Source of the DNA: Strobilurus pachycystidiatus
Lineage: Eukaryota > Basidiomycota > Agaricomycetes > Agaricales > Physalacriaceae
Reading direction: 5' to 3'
NCBI GenBank assembly: GCA_019915135.1
Contig: JAHLMK010000001.1
Span: forward strand, 992,001-1,056,000
DNA: 64,000 bases
The translations under genes and the position numbers were made by a program. The notes beneath the pieces were generated by a model. That model was given only the letters and a program-made list of their open reading frames with translations. It had not been told where the DNA came from and made no database searches. Shown here piece by piece: positions 1 to 11,614 of the stretch (the first letter of the stretch is position 1; every line of letters begins with the position of its first letter).

Positions 1-395
1 TCAACAAGAGAGTCATCCAGTGGGAAGGCATTGCCCGCAACGTCGAGTACCTGGGCCTCCCCAGTGATATCAAGGTGTTCTTGGGACGTTGGTACGGGTC
101 GTGGCTCCAGGCTACCGATGATGCCAGTTGCGACAACGCGGCGAGCGACTCGGAAACCGCCTATAGTGATAGCAGCGACGAGGAGAGTGACGACATGATG
201 GATGATGACACAGATGCGGACAGCGATCTTGACATGTCGGTAGACTCCTTGAAGGACGAAGCCGCCCGCGGACGGGACAGGGTCACACGTTGTCTGTCCT
301 GGACATCCACGCATTCATCCGTATCGAGTTTCTCCTCAGCCGCAGAAGAACTTGGTAATCCAGAGATATCTCCCTCCATTGTTTCCGAGGCCTGA
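1..395 (+). CDS. 3' end of an unrecognised gene with an acidic Ser/Asp-rich tail
   Basis: The reading frame is open from base 3 to a TGA at 393-395, so only the C-terminal ~130 residues are in the window. The first ~40 residues look like ordinary folded sequence (for example the stretch around VFLGRWYGSWLQ). The rest is a low-complexity tail with dense Asp, Glu and Ser between about 120 and 240, followed by a Ser/Thr-rich stretch. Such a tail suggests a regulatory or phosphorylated disordered end. I do not recognise the family. The coding call rests on the long open frame and its clean composition; the start and any introns lie to the left of the window. Confidence 0.6.
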   Translation, partial: NKRVIQWEGIARNVEYLGLPSDIKVFLGRWYGSWLQATDDASCDNAASDSETAYSDSSDEESDDMMDDDTDADSDLDMSVDSLKDEAARGRDRVTRCLSWTSTHSSVSSFSSAAEELGNPEISPSIVSEA

Positions 396-1117
396 CATAT
401 GCTCATCTTCCACACGGATATTGTTCGTTCGCTGTTATCCTTATTGTTCTTACCCTTCTTCTTTCGTCTAGGTTTCTTCTTTTGACCTTCTCTTGACGTA
501 GAAGTCTTTCGACTCAAAAACCCCCATATGATGGGCGCCCACATTCGTTCTTTGTTTTCATATCTTTTTCTTGATAAACCAAAGTGTACCTCTTTCTACT
601 TACCGTTGTTTTTGAACAGTGTTGCAAACCGGTGAAAGTTCGAAATTGAAATAATATAGCTTATTGTGTTTTTGCCTGCAGGACGAGCTCGAGGCGGGCG
701 AACCTGTCACAGTACGGCGTATTGGTGTCATGGATACCACGTTCGGCGAACGAGAACAATAAGATGTTTGCCTCACCTCGCGCTCGTCTCAGGCCTGCCA
801 GGCGCCCGGCGGAGTGTCCCAAAAAGGACATCGTTATTGTTCTGTGAAATGCAGTGTGCATACACGAGGCGACGCCCATCTTCGGCCAAATTATCTTTGC
901 ACACTGTATTCCTCAGGTGAGCAGGGAGGAAATACTAATAGAAGCTTCTGAATAGAGTCGCTGCATCGTGCTGGAAAATTGACGATGATTTCGGACATCT
1001 ATCTCAAACATGGTAGTACGTATAGCGAGGCAGGTTGTAAAGTACATGGGTGATATTACAAGTGGCAGATGAGGAGCAGACGATGGAGAAAAACGTTCAT
1101 ATCACAATCCAAACACA
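396..1117. other. Intergenic, 722 bases
   Basis: This lies between the stop of the first gene and the stop of the convergent RPA1 gene. It contains pyrimidine-rich sequence around 400-500, as expected of 3' untranslated DNA. The only coding-like stretch is 682-762 on the plus strand: it follows a good acceptor (TTTGCCTGCAG), reads 26 residues (DELEAGEPVTVRR...) and ends in TAA. It could be an alternative last exon of the upstream gene, but no donor in a suitable phase was found. Confidence 0.4.
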
Positions 1118-3355
1118 TTACTCCCCTTTTGCCCACGCTGAATTCAGCTGATCCAGCAGGACATTGCACTCAGCCTGGTAGTCGAGTTTCTCAATTCGCG
1201 AGATACCATATCGGACGCGAGTACTTTCCTAGCATGAACGTTAACGATCACGTCGAAGAAAGAAAATCAGACACGAACATTGAACGAATCAGTTTTGGCT
1301 CGGCAGGCAAAATTGTATACTTGGCCGCAGGCCTGATGAAGGAGGACATTGAACTCTTGCTCACCGTCCTCCTGCAACGAGCGGATCAGTTGACTTCGGC
1401 GACGAACGCAAGACTAGACTATACCTTTTTGTTCACCATGAAGTTCGCATCTTTGTTGAATATGGCAGTTCCGACTTCGTTGAAGCCGCTGAACCAAGCC
1501 TGACCAGACCAGTCGGAAACAGCCATGGAAATGATATACCTATGATGATGTCTGAACAACTGGGAGGAACGAGAAGAACGATTATGACACACCTATATGT
1601 CGGTTCGTCTGCCTCAAGGTTACATTTCTCACATCTCCACTTGTTGCCAACCTCCACGACCTTCTTGCTACAGTTCGGCCCGCTACACGCGGGATACGCG
1701 ATGTTTTGTCCCCTGATGTGCATGATCGTTGCCCGTGTCGAGAAGTACTCTGGCTTATCAGCTTGACCTAACTCGGCTTCCTTCACTTCGGTAATACTCC
1801 GCATTTCGTTACGGTTAAAGCCACCACCGAGTCCGGACGATCCATTGACATGGCTATGAGCCTGGAAGCTGGTCTCCTTCCCTTCGTTATCGAACCAGCC
1901 AAGCAGGGCATGAGCGTCCTCGTGGTCGGGGTTAACTGTCATAACGGAACTCGACACCATGGAAAGAGACCGGCCTGCGTCATGTTAGCGGTGATTCGGC
2001 ATATCAAAATAAATGAATTTACCTCCAAAGTCACCAACGCGAACTCCTTTGAATGCAATCACAGGTTTCTCGCCGTCAGTCTGCTGGTATTGTTCCGCAT
2101 GCTTTCCCCACAGTGTGAGCCGAACAGAGTACCCGGTTTGATCAACGAGCGTTAGTTCGCGTTTCTTGGTCTGTTCACGTGTCAGGTGGAGACAAGTAAG
2201 ACGTTCGCGGAGGTTACGCACAGTGCGATTGGTGGCTTTGGAGGTAATTTCGCCAACAGGGCCCACTTCGTTCACCAAACCGATAACATCTGACCGACGA
2301 TGGGCATACAGATGAATCCAATATGGCAAGAAACTCACCACAAGTAGCATCCTTCTCGATGTCATTCAACTTGTCGAGTTTTACGAAGGAGTATTTCATC
2401 TTGGGAAGATTGACCGTGTCCGTGCACTGTGGGGTGACGGCATCAGAATCGATAATCAAAAGCAGCGTAAAACAAACCTCCTCAACCTCAGTGCCCCTTT
2501 CAAAGGCAAGCTCGTAGTCATTCTGGATGTTCGAGAACATCTTCTTTGCAAGATTGACCCGGGCTTTCGACACGAAGTAGACCTTGCCCTCTTCGAATAT
2601 CGGGTGCAAGGTGTCTGCCACCGCGTTGAATGCCGTGCCGCGAATTTCACCGGTTTCGTCCATTAGCGTGACATTGAAGAGCTTCCCTTCGCCCCTGGGG
2701 TTGGCCCAAGTTTTCATCTCGGACTTCTGGGTGCAGCGGGCCTTGATAGTCCAGGAGTTGCCGTAGGGACTGAGGCCTTCGATGGGATGGATTGTGCGGT
2801 TACCATTGGATCCCGTGCGCTGCACTTTCTGCTGCTGCTGCTTCTGCGGGGCCGGGGTCTGGACGTTGCCTGTGGGCTGGGGTGCCTTTGCAGAAGACGC
2901 CGGCTTGCTGTCTGCGTTGACGGCAGGGCTGTCGTCGCTCTTGTTCAAATTTGCCGGGTCGCCAATTTTTGCCTCGCGCTTCTCTAATGGATCGATTTCG
3001 GAGACAACAAGTAGCCTATTGACGCGGTGAGCCTACGTCACTGGCAGGCGCCGGCGCGCGACGCGTACCTCTTGCCCTGGACGGTGCTGCAGCTGAGGCG
3101 CACATCGGCGATGCAGTATTTTTCGACGCCGCGGTCCTCGACCGAGTTGCCCGGCTGGCCCGTGTACATGGCCTGGAGGTAGTGCTGGCTGTCGGAGAGG
3201 ATGACGCGCGTGCGCTTGACCTCGGACTTGGTCGCCTGCGGGACGGTCTTGACGCCGAGGACCTGCATGACATAGTGCTGGTCGAAGAAGTCGGTGTCGT
3301 CGGGGCTGGCCGTGTACAGCTTGGACGCGATTCCGGGGGTGAGCTCGGCAGACAT
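1118..3355 (-). CDS. RFA1: Replication protein A 70 kDa subunit (RPA1/Rfa1)
   Basis: Large subunit of the heterotrimeric single-strand DNA binding complex used in replication, repair and checkpoint signalling in the nucleus. Starting at 3355 (MSAELTPG...) the N-terminal OB fold is read from the first exon. A Gln/Pro/Ala linker follows near 2830-2950. Then come DNA-binding OB folds (SPYGNSWTIKAR, TLMDETGEIRGTAF, LTLWGKHAEQY) and a C-terminal zinc ribbon CSGPNC...CEKC (C-X4-C-X12-C-X2-C) near 1620-1690, which is the hallmark of RPA1 DBD-C. Several short introns interrupt the gene; one near 1240-1290 must be removed to reach the last exon, which ends KGE-TAA at 1118-1120. The length and order match the family. 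The next minus-strand gene upstream of it is the IDO gene. Confidence 0.95.
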
Positions 3356-3834
3356 GGTGGGTTTCAGGAGAAAGCAGAAAGCGTGACTTTGACGCGAAGG
3401 AGTCACTGCTGACAAATCCACGTGACTGTCCCACGGTGTGATGCCGCCACAGGCTCAGCTCATCTAATACTATGATCGCTGCCTGATTGCCGTTCCCGTC
3501 ATACGGTAGCTATGGCACTGTTTCTGCGCTCGGCCTGGCGCGGCGTCCTGAGTCACAGTTGCCCATCCCCTTTCATGCGATTTACCGCCAGCTGGGTGTA
3601 AGTCTGGTGCCGAGGTCATCGCGCCAACTCAATCTATCCTCCTTGCTTTCGTAACACGCCCGATTTCAGAGCTTCGCGGTCTTCTCGCGACTAAACCATT
3701 ATAGATGCCATGTGAGTAGCTAAAATACCTCTAATTATATACTGTAAATCATTGCTGGAATAATTTAATGCTCCAAGGGACCGCTGACTGTAGCGCGGCG
3801 TTATTTTTTAGGCTCCCCTGCGCCCTCCTCGGTG
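3356..3834. other. Intergenic, RPA1 promoter and IDO 3' side
   Basis: This 479-base interval separates two minus-strand genes. It must contain the RPA1 promoter. A short plus-strand reading frame starts at 3511 (MALFLRSAWRG...), runs 29 residues into a GTAAGT donor, and could continue after an acceptor at about 3668 to an early stop. The N-terminus resembles a mitochondrial presequence but the total would be under 40 residues, so I do not call it a gene. Confidence 0.35.
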
Positions 3835-5371
3835 TTAGTGGTTCTTCACCATGGCCCGTCGTGTGGCGTCCCGCGTTGCCTTCAGCAGGAGCGCTAGCTC
3901 GTTCCCACCCGTCCCTCGGATGGCCTTCTCGCTCTCCCCACGCTGTATCCTATCAATCATGGCGCTGACCGGGCACCCTGCCGGCACATCGCGCCTCGAA
4001 CGCGACATGTTGACGATGTAGCGGCACACCACCCGCATGTGGCGATCCCGTAACCGCTTCAGCGCCATGATGGTCGTGTCGTATCCCTCCCGCAGGGCTG
4101 GCGTCGTCAATGCCAGCTCGCGTACCGTTTTGGGCGTCCCATCGAGATACTCCAGGAACTGGCGGTGCGGCCCCGGCATGTAACGCCGCATCCTCTGCAT
4201 GAAGCCCCCATCCCCGTCGCCACACCCAACTCCCATCGCCGGGTCTAGCAGCCGCTCCTGTCGGGGCTTGTGGTCGATGTCGAGGAATGCATCTAGCGCA
4301 TGCACGGTAGTGCTCTGCCCACCTGAGGGCCCACTGACATCTAGAAGCTCCTCCTGCGACACACCGTCGTATATCCACGCTGGAGTAGATGGCCCACTAG
4401 CATCGCTTCCGCAAAACCACGGACGTATTTGCCAGTAGAACACATGCGGATCACAAACAGGCTGGACAGACTGGATTATATCGCTGATATCCTCGATTAT
4501 CCCCGTGAGACGGGCCAGATCTCTGTTAATTTTAGACACTGACGCCCGGCTGGATAGGGTAGGGATGTGGTTGAAGTCGTCGATGATCTCCAGAGCCTCG
4601 ACTCCCCTCAGCTCGACCGTCGCCGACACCGTGTGAAACATGCGCTCGTCATCAGTCCCTGAAAACACCTCCAGTATCCGCATATTATCAGCGGAGGCTG
4701 GCTTCGTGGCATCTATCAGCTCCCAGTTCCAAAGGACGGTGTCGGCGAACGTGAGGATAGGGGCAATGCCAAGCGCGCGCGACACGGCCAAGAGTGGGAT
4801 CGCCACTGGCGCAGGGACGTGTTTCGCCGACGCGTTCGGCGCGGAAGGTGTCGAGTGCACATAGTAGTGCATGAGGAACGCGAGCACGCGATGTGCTTGT
4901 TGCAGCAGAGGTAATGCCCCATGCAGATCCACTATGTCTAGCACAGGCCACTGTATCGCAGATCTTCACATCAGCGGTGATTCTCCGACATTTTTGGCGC
5001 GTCCAACCACTCACCGATCGCATATTGTGTCGCCATTGTTCGCCCTTTTCTCGTAGCTTCAAGGCCTCATCGCTGTCGTCACCAGCGAGAGTCAAGACGT
5101 CGCATGCCTCGGCTAATGCGCGTGTCCACAGGGCATACTTTTCGGGCAATGGTGGAAGGGGTTTGCCGGGCAGAAATCCAGTCTCGGGATGAATGTCAAA
5201 GTCCGATATGGAGCGTGTCCTGTCGTGCGATTTTGATGTGCGTGCTGCTCTGTACGCAGATAGCAAGACGCGGAAAAGTTGGTACAGCGACGGCAAAAGA
5301 TAAGCGAGGCCGAAGGGCGAACATATCAGGATGGAGACGTGGTGCGTTGCGAGTTCCAGGAAGGGGGACAT
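3835..5371 (-). CDS. Indoleamine 2,3-dioxygenase (kynurenine pathway heme enzyme)
   Basis: Opens the indole ring of tryptophan to N-formylkynurenine, the first step of de novo NAD synthesis in fungi (Bna2 family). One small intron near 4950-5015 separates a ~118-residue first exon from a long second exon. Family marks are visible: SRALGIAPILTFAD..LWNW, PGPHRQFLEYLDG, and near the C-terminus RDRHMRVVCRYI, which carries the proximal heme-ligand histidine. The protein is about 490 residues, a normal size for fungal IDO. The first ~45 residues are hydrophobic (LICSPFGLAYLLPSLYQLF), which is unusual for an enzyme generally regarded as cytosolic and could be a membrane anchor. The start at 5371 is chosen because a TATAAAAG box lies just upstream and no better methionine precedes the conserved PLPPLPEKYALW region. 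Confidence 0.93.
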
Positions 5372-6407
5372 TTTGAGATGGGGGGCAGTTGACTCGTATC
5401 CCGACAGCTTTTATACCGGACGTCCATCCCGAAGACCAGTATCATAATACAACATCAACTAAACCTGCACTACCACGCAACTGGTCGTACTTCCTGCCCG
5501 TTGATCTACGTACTCATTTCACAACGGGAACCAGCGATCCGACTCGATGGAAAACACGGTTGTGTCACGGTCCAGTACTCCATCTAGATCTACAGGACCC
5601 CGTCAGAGAACTCTGTGCCACGACGTCTAACGTTTCCCCGAAAGAATCTTCCGAATCAGTCGAAGATTCTGTTCCGTCTTTGATCTTACCTCCCTGTTCC
5701 CTTGCTCTTTTCTGCCTCTTTCTCGCCCGGCCGGACAGTGCTTACGGCCACCCACGTGTTGTGCTAGCATCACTACACCAGCCCCAGCTAATGGGGACCG
5801 CATTGGTCGACGTCTCTTCTGGTTGCGGGTCAACCCAAGCCTTTCATTCATACAATCATGGGAATGAAGTACACCACATGCTCTTTGTATGAAAAACTAC
5901 TGAATCTCGTCGGCTTGATCAGATCGTGCTCGGATTCGGAATCTTTGGGATATGACGGTATCTGTATCTCTTTCATTTGTTATCGTCATGCAGATATTGA
6001 TGAATAGTAATGCAGGTTAGCAGAGAGGGCAGGCAGGGACGCCTTTTCCTGTCGGTTCGGCCCATCAACCCCATTTGCGCGAGTCCAGTCAAAGGGTGGC
6101 AAGAGCCGTGAAAGTCGAAACCGGTTCAATTATAGCTCACGCGTAACGGTACTTTTGTGATGGTTTGACGTTCAGTTTCAGTCGTTGGTTCCTTGGAGGT
6201 TTGATGCTACTTTTATAGCAAAAGAATTGATGAGGTGTGCGCTTATACATGTGCACCAACCTTGACGCGGTATATTGGTGCTGGGCCGCAAGTTTACTCG
6301 GATCCAGAGATGTGGCGCAAAGTTTTAGAATTACTATCATTGGCTATGGGTGTTCAGATGTCGAAAGCAATGACCAGCTATTCTGGAGCCCGACGTCCGT
6401 CATTGAC
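5372..6407. other. Intergenic, IDO promoter side and mS47/HIBCH 3' side
   Basis: About 1 kb. The plus-strand open frame 5389-5892 has no recognisable motif and overlaps the IDO TATA box and promoter, so it is treated as chance. Nothing else convincing was found. Confidence 0.4.
5408..5415 (-). promoter_or_regulatory. TATA box of the IDO gene
   Basis: TATAAAAG reads on the minus strand about 37 bases before the start codon at 5371. This implies a very short 5' leader, or that translation starts at a later methionine. Confidence 0.45.
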
Positions 6408-8787
6408 TTAGTTTTTGTCGGTCTTCTTCTCCTCGCTATTGGAGTTCTCGACGTCAGTAGTGGCCTCCTCTGTAGACTTCGGCTTCTCCGCAACCGCATC
6501 ACCGGTTTGGACTACAGTCTCCCTGTTCGCAGTCAAGTTTAGACGTTATCACTGGACCGAGTTCTACACGTACGATGCATTCCTTTCCTTCCAAGTGAGC
6601 CAGACGTAGTTACCATCGTTGTTATCCGTGATGCGGCATTTTCGGTCGATGATTTCGGAGACCTTTTCTTCCACATCCGCGTATCTGTCGGGTTGCATGT
6701 CCGCGAAGTGCCCAATAACCTCTTCCTTGGTCAGGCTCGTGCTACCCGAATAAGCATCCAGACCGCGCACGATCCGCTCGACTTCTGCTTCCGCTGGTAG
6801 GCCATACTGGTTGTAGGGAAGAATTCGGGACTCGAGCGTTTCAAACGTCTCTGGGTCGTTGGCGAGAGCCATCTGTGGAACATCCTTGAGGAATGGAGAC
6901 GAGTCGGCGAAGAAGCGCTTGAGGATGTCGCGGTCGACCTCCTGTAATGTTGCAGGTGACCAAGCCGCCACACCTTGCTTGTTCTTTTGCACTAGCTTGT
7001 AGTTGACGCCAGTGTCAAAGTCAGTGCTAGCGCCATTCTGTTACAAGATAAGAAAGCTGAGAGCAAAGCTGAGTAGCGACATACACAGAATGCATGAGCA
7101 ATACGAAGTTCCATCACAAAGGCCTCGTAAAGACTCATTTTGCGTCCAGCGTGGATAGTCTCTAGCGCAAGCTTGAGACTTGTTGGACTCTGTATAGACA
7201 GGAGTTCCAATGTCTCTGTAGCCCAGCTGCTGACGTCGGTGTTTTTGCTATTCGCGTACTTTCGCAGACGCTCGATAACTTCCTCGACCGAATCCTTGCT
7301 GAAAGAATCGTCCAAAGCAGACCGAACAGCGCCTCGTAATGATGACCGTGGTTCGTCGGCCTCCTTATCCGCCGAATATTGCAAGATAGTGTCGTTTACC
7401 AGCTCGAAGTATGTCTCCGATTCTCCGATTTCCTGCGGTTCCGAGGCAGCCCTCTCAGCTGCAATCTCAGCTTCTACTTGTTTATCGACCAATGCCTCCA
7501 TAGACTTGAGTTCCTGTGGGTTACGCGCCTTGGCTTTGACGTATTCCATCATCTCGTCCTTCAACTCTTTCTGGTGCTGAAGTCTTGCCTCGATTTCTTC
7601 CTCGGTTTCGTACTCGTCCTCAAGTTTCAATTCTTCACCGTCCTTCATGGGCGGAGGTGGTTTGCGATACTCCCGTTTGTTGATTTCGGGTTCCCATTGA
7701 TTTTCTTCCTCTTCATCGATGGATTCTTCTTCTGCGTAATCCTCCTCAAACTCCAATGGAGGTACGACTCCCTGGAGCTGAGACAAGGACTCGACAAGCA
7801 TGGGAATCTGTCGAGAAGAAACATAATGAGTTGCGAGGCCGAGTTCACTGCGCATGTGCATGATGAGTGGGACATCAAGGATGTAGGAGACGCGTACTAT
7901 GCATGGCGACCGGAGATGGTCTTGCCAGTCAATCCAAGATAAGTTCCGAGTTGGCCGTCGAGACGGGAAAGATAGTAACTGGCGCCAACGTCTGGACAGT
8001 AGCCTATGGCAGCCTCTGGCATGGCCCACACTGTCTTTTCGGTGGCAATTCTAAAGTGAGCAGGCGCCGACAGGCCCACACCGCCACCCACTGCAAATCC
8101 GCAGGTCAGACAACGATCTCCCATCAAATCAAAGAAGAAGGCGACGCACTGGTATAGCCGTCCATGATGGCCACATATGGTTTTGGAAGTGTCGCGAGAA
8201 GATAGTCGAGTTCGAATCTGTGCGCGGTTGGCGTGAGTGGACGGGCATCAAGGTGGACGACTGACTCTTTGCGAAAGAACTCGCTGGCCTGCGCCCTCGT
8301 TTCCGGATTGCGCGCCTTGGTGATCACGTCTGCACGCGTTCAAGTATTTTGCTGGAGAAATATAGCAGCTGCACCCACCGACCACATCGCCGCCAGCACA
8401 GAAGGCCTTGCCGCCCTCGCCTTGACCGCAGATGATCCCGCACGTGGAAGCGCCTTGCCATGTCTTGCCAAAGATGAGTGTCGGCAGAGAGAAACAAAGC
8501 GGCCGGCTACCTCAATTTTCGAGCGCAGGATATCGAGCATCTCGTCGTTGAGCGCATTGTACGGTCTGGGCCGGTTGAGGGTGTATATGCGCAGTGCGCC
8601 GCGCGACTGCGTCTTGACGACGGCCTGCAGGCGCTCAGCAGGGAAGCGCACGGAACGAGCGGGGGGTACGCACGTCGGGGTCGTCCGAGGTCGAGGCGTG
8701 GCGCATCTGCGCTGCAATGGCCCGTGTGCGCTGCAGAGCGCGTGCGGACGGCGGCATGGGCCTCCTGATGAACGAGGACCTCAGCAT
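6408..8787 (-). CDS. EHD3: 3-hydroxyisobutyryl-CoA hydrolase / mitoribosomal mS47-like protein
   Basis: Crotonase-fold protein of mitochondrial valine breakdown; in fungi its orthologue (Ehd3) is also a component of the mitochondrial small ribosomal subunit (mS47). The start at 8787 gives an Arg/Ser-rich presequence (MLRSSFIRRPMP...). Visible core motifs are IYTLNRP..YNALNDEM, KAFCAGGDV, LPKPYVAIMDG, GGGVGLSAPAHFRIATE and MPEAAIGYCPDVGASYYL, which keep the acidic residues expected in the active site. Between the core and the C-terminal part (ELRIAHAF near 7090) lies a ~100-residue Glu-rich insert (about 7400-7780). The last exon is short: a GTACGT donor near 6570 joins an exon after 6520 that encodes a hydrophilic Glu/Lys tail ending at TAA 6408-6410. 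Shares a 156-base divergent promoter with TBCE. Confidence 0.88.
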
Positions 8788-8943
8788 TCTCCGAGCTTGG
8801 TGGCCTTGACTGCTTTGCAGCGCGTGATGCCTCGATTCGGCAGCCTCAGCTTACCCGGCGCCGTCGTCCACAAATGTCAACACTTCGCGATCACCACCGA
8901 TCACAAGTTCGCTCTCTTGGGCGCGTACCATCCAGCCACCACC
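8788..8943. promoter_or_regulatory. Short divergent promoter between HIBCH/mS47 and TBCE
   Basis: Only 156 bases separate the two start codons, which point away from each other. It must carry both promoters. No clear TATA box is seen in either direction, which fits constitutive housekeeping expression. Confidence 0.55.
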
Positions 8944-11087
8944 ATGCCAGATGACTTTCTGCCTGCGCTCGGCGCCCGCATCAGCCTCGCCGGGCATCTG
9001 GGCACCGTGCGCTTTACCGGCGCAGTCGACGGGGCCTCCGGTCTCTGGCTCGGCGTCGAGTGGGACGATCCCCAAAGAGGCAAACACAGCGGCATCAAGG
9101 ACGGGAAGCAGTACTTCTCCTGTCGGTGAGACCCATCCCACCATCCACCCTGTCTGCGCACCATTCACCCGTGGCGTGTCCAGGGTCCCCAACGCCGGCT
9201 CATTCATTCGGCCATCTGCCCATGTATCATACGGAGTGTCGTTCCTAGACGCCCTCCATGCAAAATATATTGACCTCCCGCACGGCTCTCAATCGATCGA
9301 AAAGATCGTCCTAGGGTCGTCCCACGGCGCCATCCACGTCGAAGCTGCCAACCTCGACAAGATCAGACAAAAGTTTGCAGATTTATCCAGACTGCGCGTG
9401 ATCAGTCTCGACGGCCTCCTCGTTTCACGCTCCGATGCGTCTGGAGCAATCAGAAATATCTGTCCAAGTGAGTGTCCGCTCTCCGACATCGCAGAACTTG
9501 CGTTTTCACCTGCCAACCGCACACAAGGCGTCCACGGCTTGAATCTTTCCATGAGCCTGCTACCCTCCTGGGAAACACTTGCGTCAATTACCTCGGAACT
9601 CTCGCACCTTCAAAGCCTAGCACTCAAGTATATTCCCCGGCGCTAACCCCAGATAATGACTCATTATTCGCGGTCTACTCTAGTGCAAATCGTTTTGAGC
9701 CTATTCACGATCCCATGCCTTTGTCTACGGCATTCCTCAACATCACAGAGCTCCAAATAAACAAGACCCTCTCGACATGGAACGACATGCAGGCCATCAT
9801 CGCATTCATGCCCCACATTCAGACCGTCGAGATGGGCTATAATCGCATCCATCGCCTCTCCGACGACAACGTCGGGCAAGTATCAGATCCGTCTTCTTCC
9901 AACTCTGGCATCCTCGCTCTACAAACTATAAATCTCGATAGCAATCACCTGCGGGACTGGGTTCATATTCTGCAGTCCCTACAGCCCTACATCTCGTAAG
10001 TTCCTTCCGTCTGGTCGTCTTATATCCATTCCACATGGAAAACACTAAACTCACCTACTTGTTACGCCGGCCACTCAAGTCTGACCCGCGTTATATTGTC
10101 TTCTAATGACATACAGACGATCCCGTTCCCGGAGCCTGATCACGCAGTGCGCCCGGGTATCAGATCGGTTTCCTTGTCGTCCAACGACTTGTCCTCCTGG
10201 AGCGCGTTAGATGCCCTTGCCCGGTGGTTCCCGGACATTGAAGCGCTGTACGTCCGTGACAACCCTCTGGGCCAAGGTCAGTCGGACATCTATCAGGACA
10301 CCCCAGCTCACCCAAGGCAACTCACCCCGGATAGAAAGTGGTATGATGCCCTATGCGAGACAGCTGATAATCGCAAAAATACCATCATTGAAAGCCCTCG
10401 ATGCGACCGTCGTACGCAGTCTTTTTATCTCACCCCAATGGAAAACCAAAACAATACGCTCGTCCAATTAGATATCAACCCGCGAACGCACCGATAGCGA
10501 ACTGTTCTACTTGTCACACATCCGCAAGACTGCAGATGGCAACAATGAGGGTGCCCGCCGTCAGATTCATCCGCAGTGGGATGCCCTTCGGAGGAGTGAG
10601 TTCCCCGATCCTTCTTCTTCTTCCTTCAACTTCAAGAAAGAATAGCAAAGTGCTAATTTCAGCCCGCCTTTCAGAACATGGAATGCTCGAAGACCCAGTC
10701 GACGCCCATCCACCGCCAAGTCTGGAACGCATGAAGAATCGTTTGATAGGCATGTACAACACAATTGATCATTCACACTTCGACAATGACGCAAGTGTTA
10801 ACTCAGATCTCATTACCTACCGCCGCCTCTCACCGTCAGAGGGAGTTAGAGAGACTCTCACAACACCGCCGATGAAGATCCGAGTGCTGCCTTCGATGCA
10901 ACTTCGCATCCTACGGCAAAAGTTGCGCAAAGCCGTAAAGTCACAGGCGTCTTTAAACAATATTACCATATGGGCGCTCATGGAAAACAACATTCTCGCG
11001 GAACTGTCATCTGACAGAGACAAGCAGGACCTCGCTTGGTTAGGCCTTGACCAAGACTCTTCCATTGTTTTTCACATAAACGAATAG
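8944..11087 (+). CDS. TBCE: Tubulin-folding cofactor E (TBCE/Pac2)
   Basis: Cytosolic chaperone that, with cofactors C and D, assembles alpha/beta tubulin dimers. The domain order fits: an N-terminal CAP-Gly domain (GLWLGVEWDDPQRGKHSGIKDGKQYF) directly after the chosen ATG at 8944; then a leucine-rich repeat region over several exons (LSRLRVISLDGLLVS, ITELQINKT, QTINLDSNHLRDW, SVSLSSNDLSSWSAL, IEALYVRDNPLGQ); then a C-terminal ubiquitin-like domain (MKIRVLPSMQLRILRQKLRK...). The first intron follows CAP-Gly at a GTGAGA donor near 9128. Stop TAG at 11085-11087. Total about 600 residues, normal for the family. Functionally related genes in this window are the kinesin and Dad3. Confidence 0.93.
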
Positions 11088-11614
11088 ATAAACAGTAGAC
11101 AGAGAGATCGGATGTGATGTACCAATATTACCTACCATCCTGGCCCGCACCTTCGCATGAGCAGTGTGAATGTTGACCAAATGTCCGCCGCCGGTCCAGA
11201 TTGATGGGAAACTCGTCGAGTCGACCTGGACCATTCCAGCCTTGCATCATTGTATGGCTCGAGAGTCGCATGCTTGCTGACGGTATTGATGTCTGCCCGG
11301 AGGCGCCAGCCTATACATGACGTCGAGCGTTACATCGTTCGTTCCTCACCGGCCATCAACCAGCTGTGTGCGAAACTCTGTGCCTTGGGAACCGCTCGCT
11401 GTAGTCCTCACATTCGTGTGCTCCAAAATCCTAAATCAGAGTTCGACAAGGCCCGCACGCAAGTATTGACGATGACGAGAGAATAGTACAGAGAACAGAT
11501 CCGGATATAGCAACAATTGGAGAACGAAAGGTCCAAAAAGATAACCGTTCGTGATGAAAAAACCGCCGTCCGGCTTGGCCTAATTCCTGTTTGCGAGGCC
11601 GGATTTCTAGTCCC
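11088..11614. other. Convergent 3' intergenic region, TBCE and SR protein
   Basis: This lies between the stops of two genes facing each other. It holds 3' untranslated sequence only. The plus-strand frame at 11250-11486 has no recognisable content. Confidence 0.45.

Noticed and set aside
5389..5892. 167-residue plus-strand frame upstream of IDO
   Set aside because: It overlaps the IDO TATA box and leader, has no recognisable motif, and composition resembles intergenic DNA.
7379..7942. 187-residue plus-strand frame with many aromatic and hydrophobic residues
   Set aside because: It is the antisense of the Glu/Lys-rich insert of the HIBCH/mS47-like gene; acidic codons read backwards as Phe/Leu. 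The minus strand has the conserved protein.
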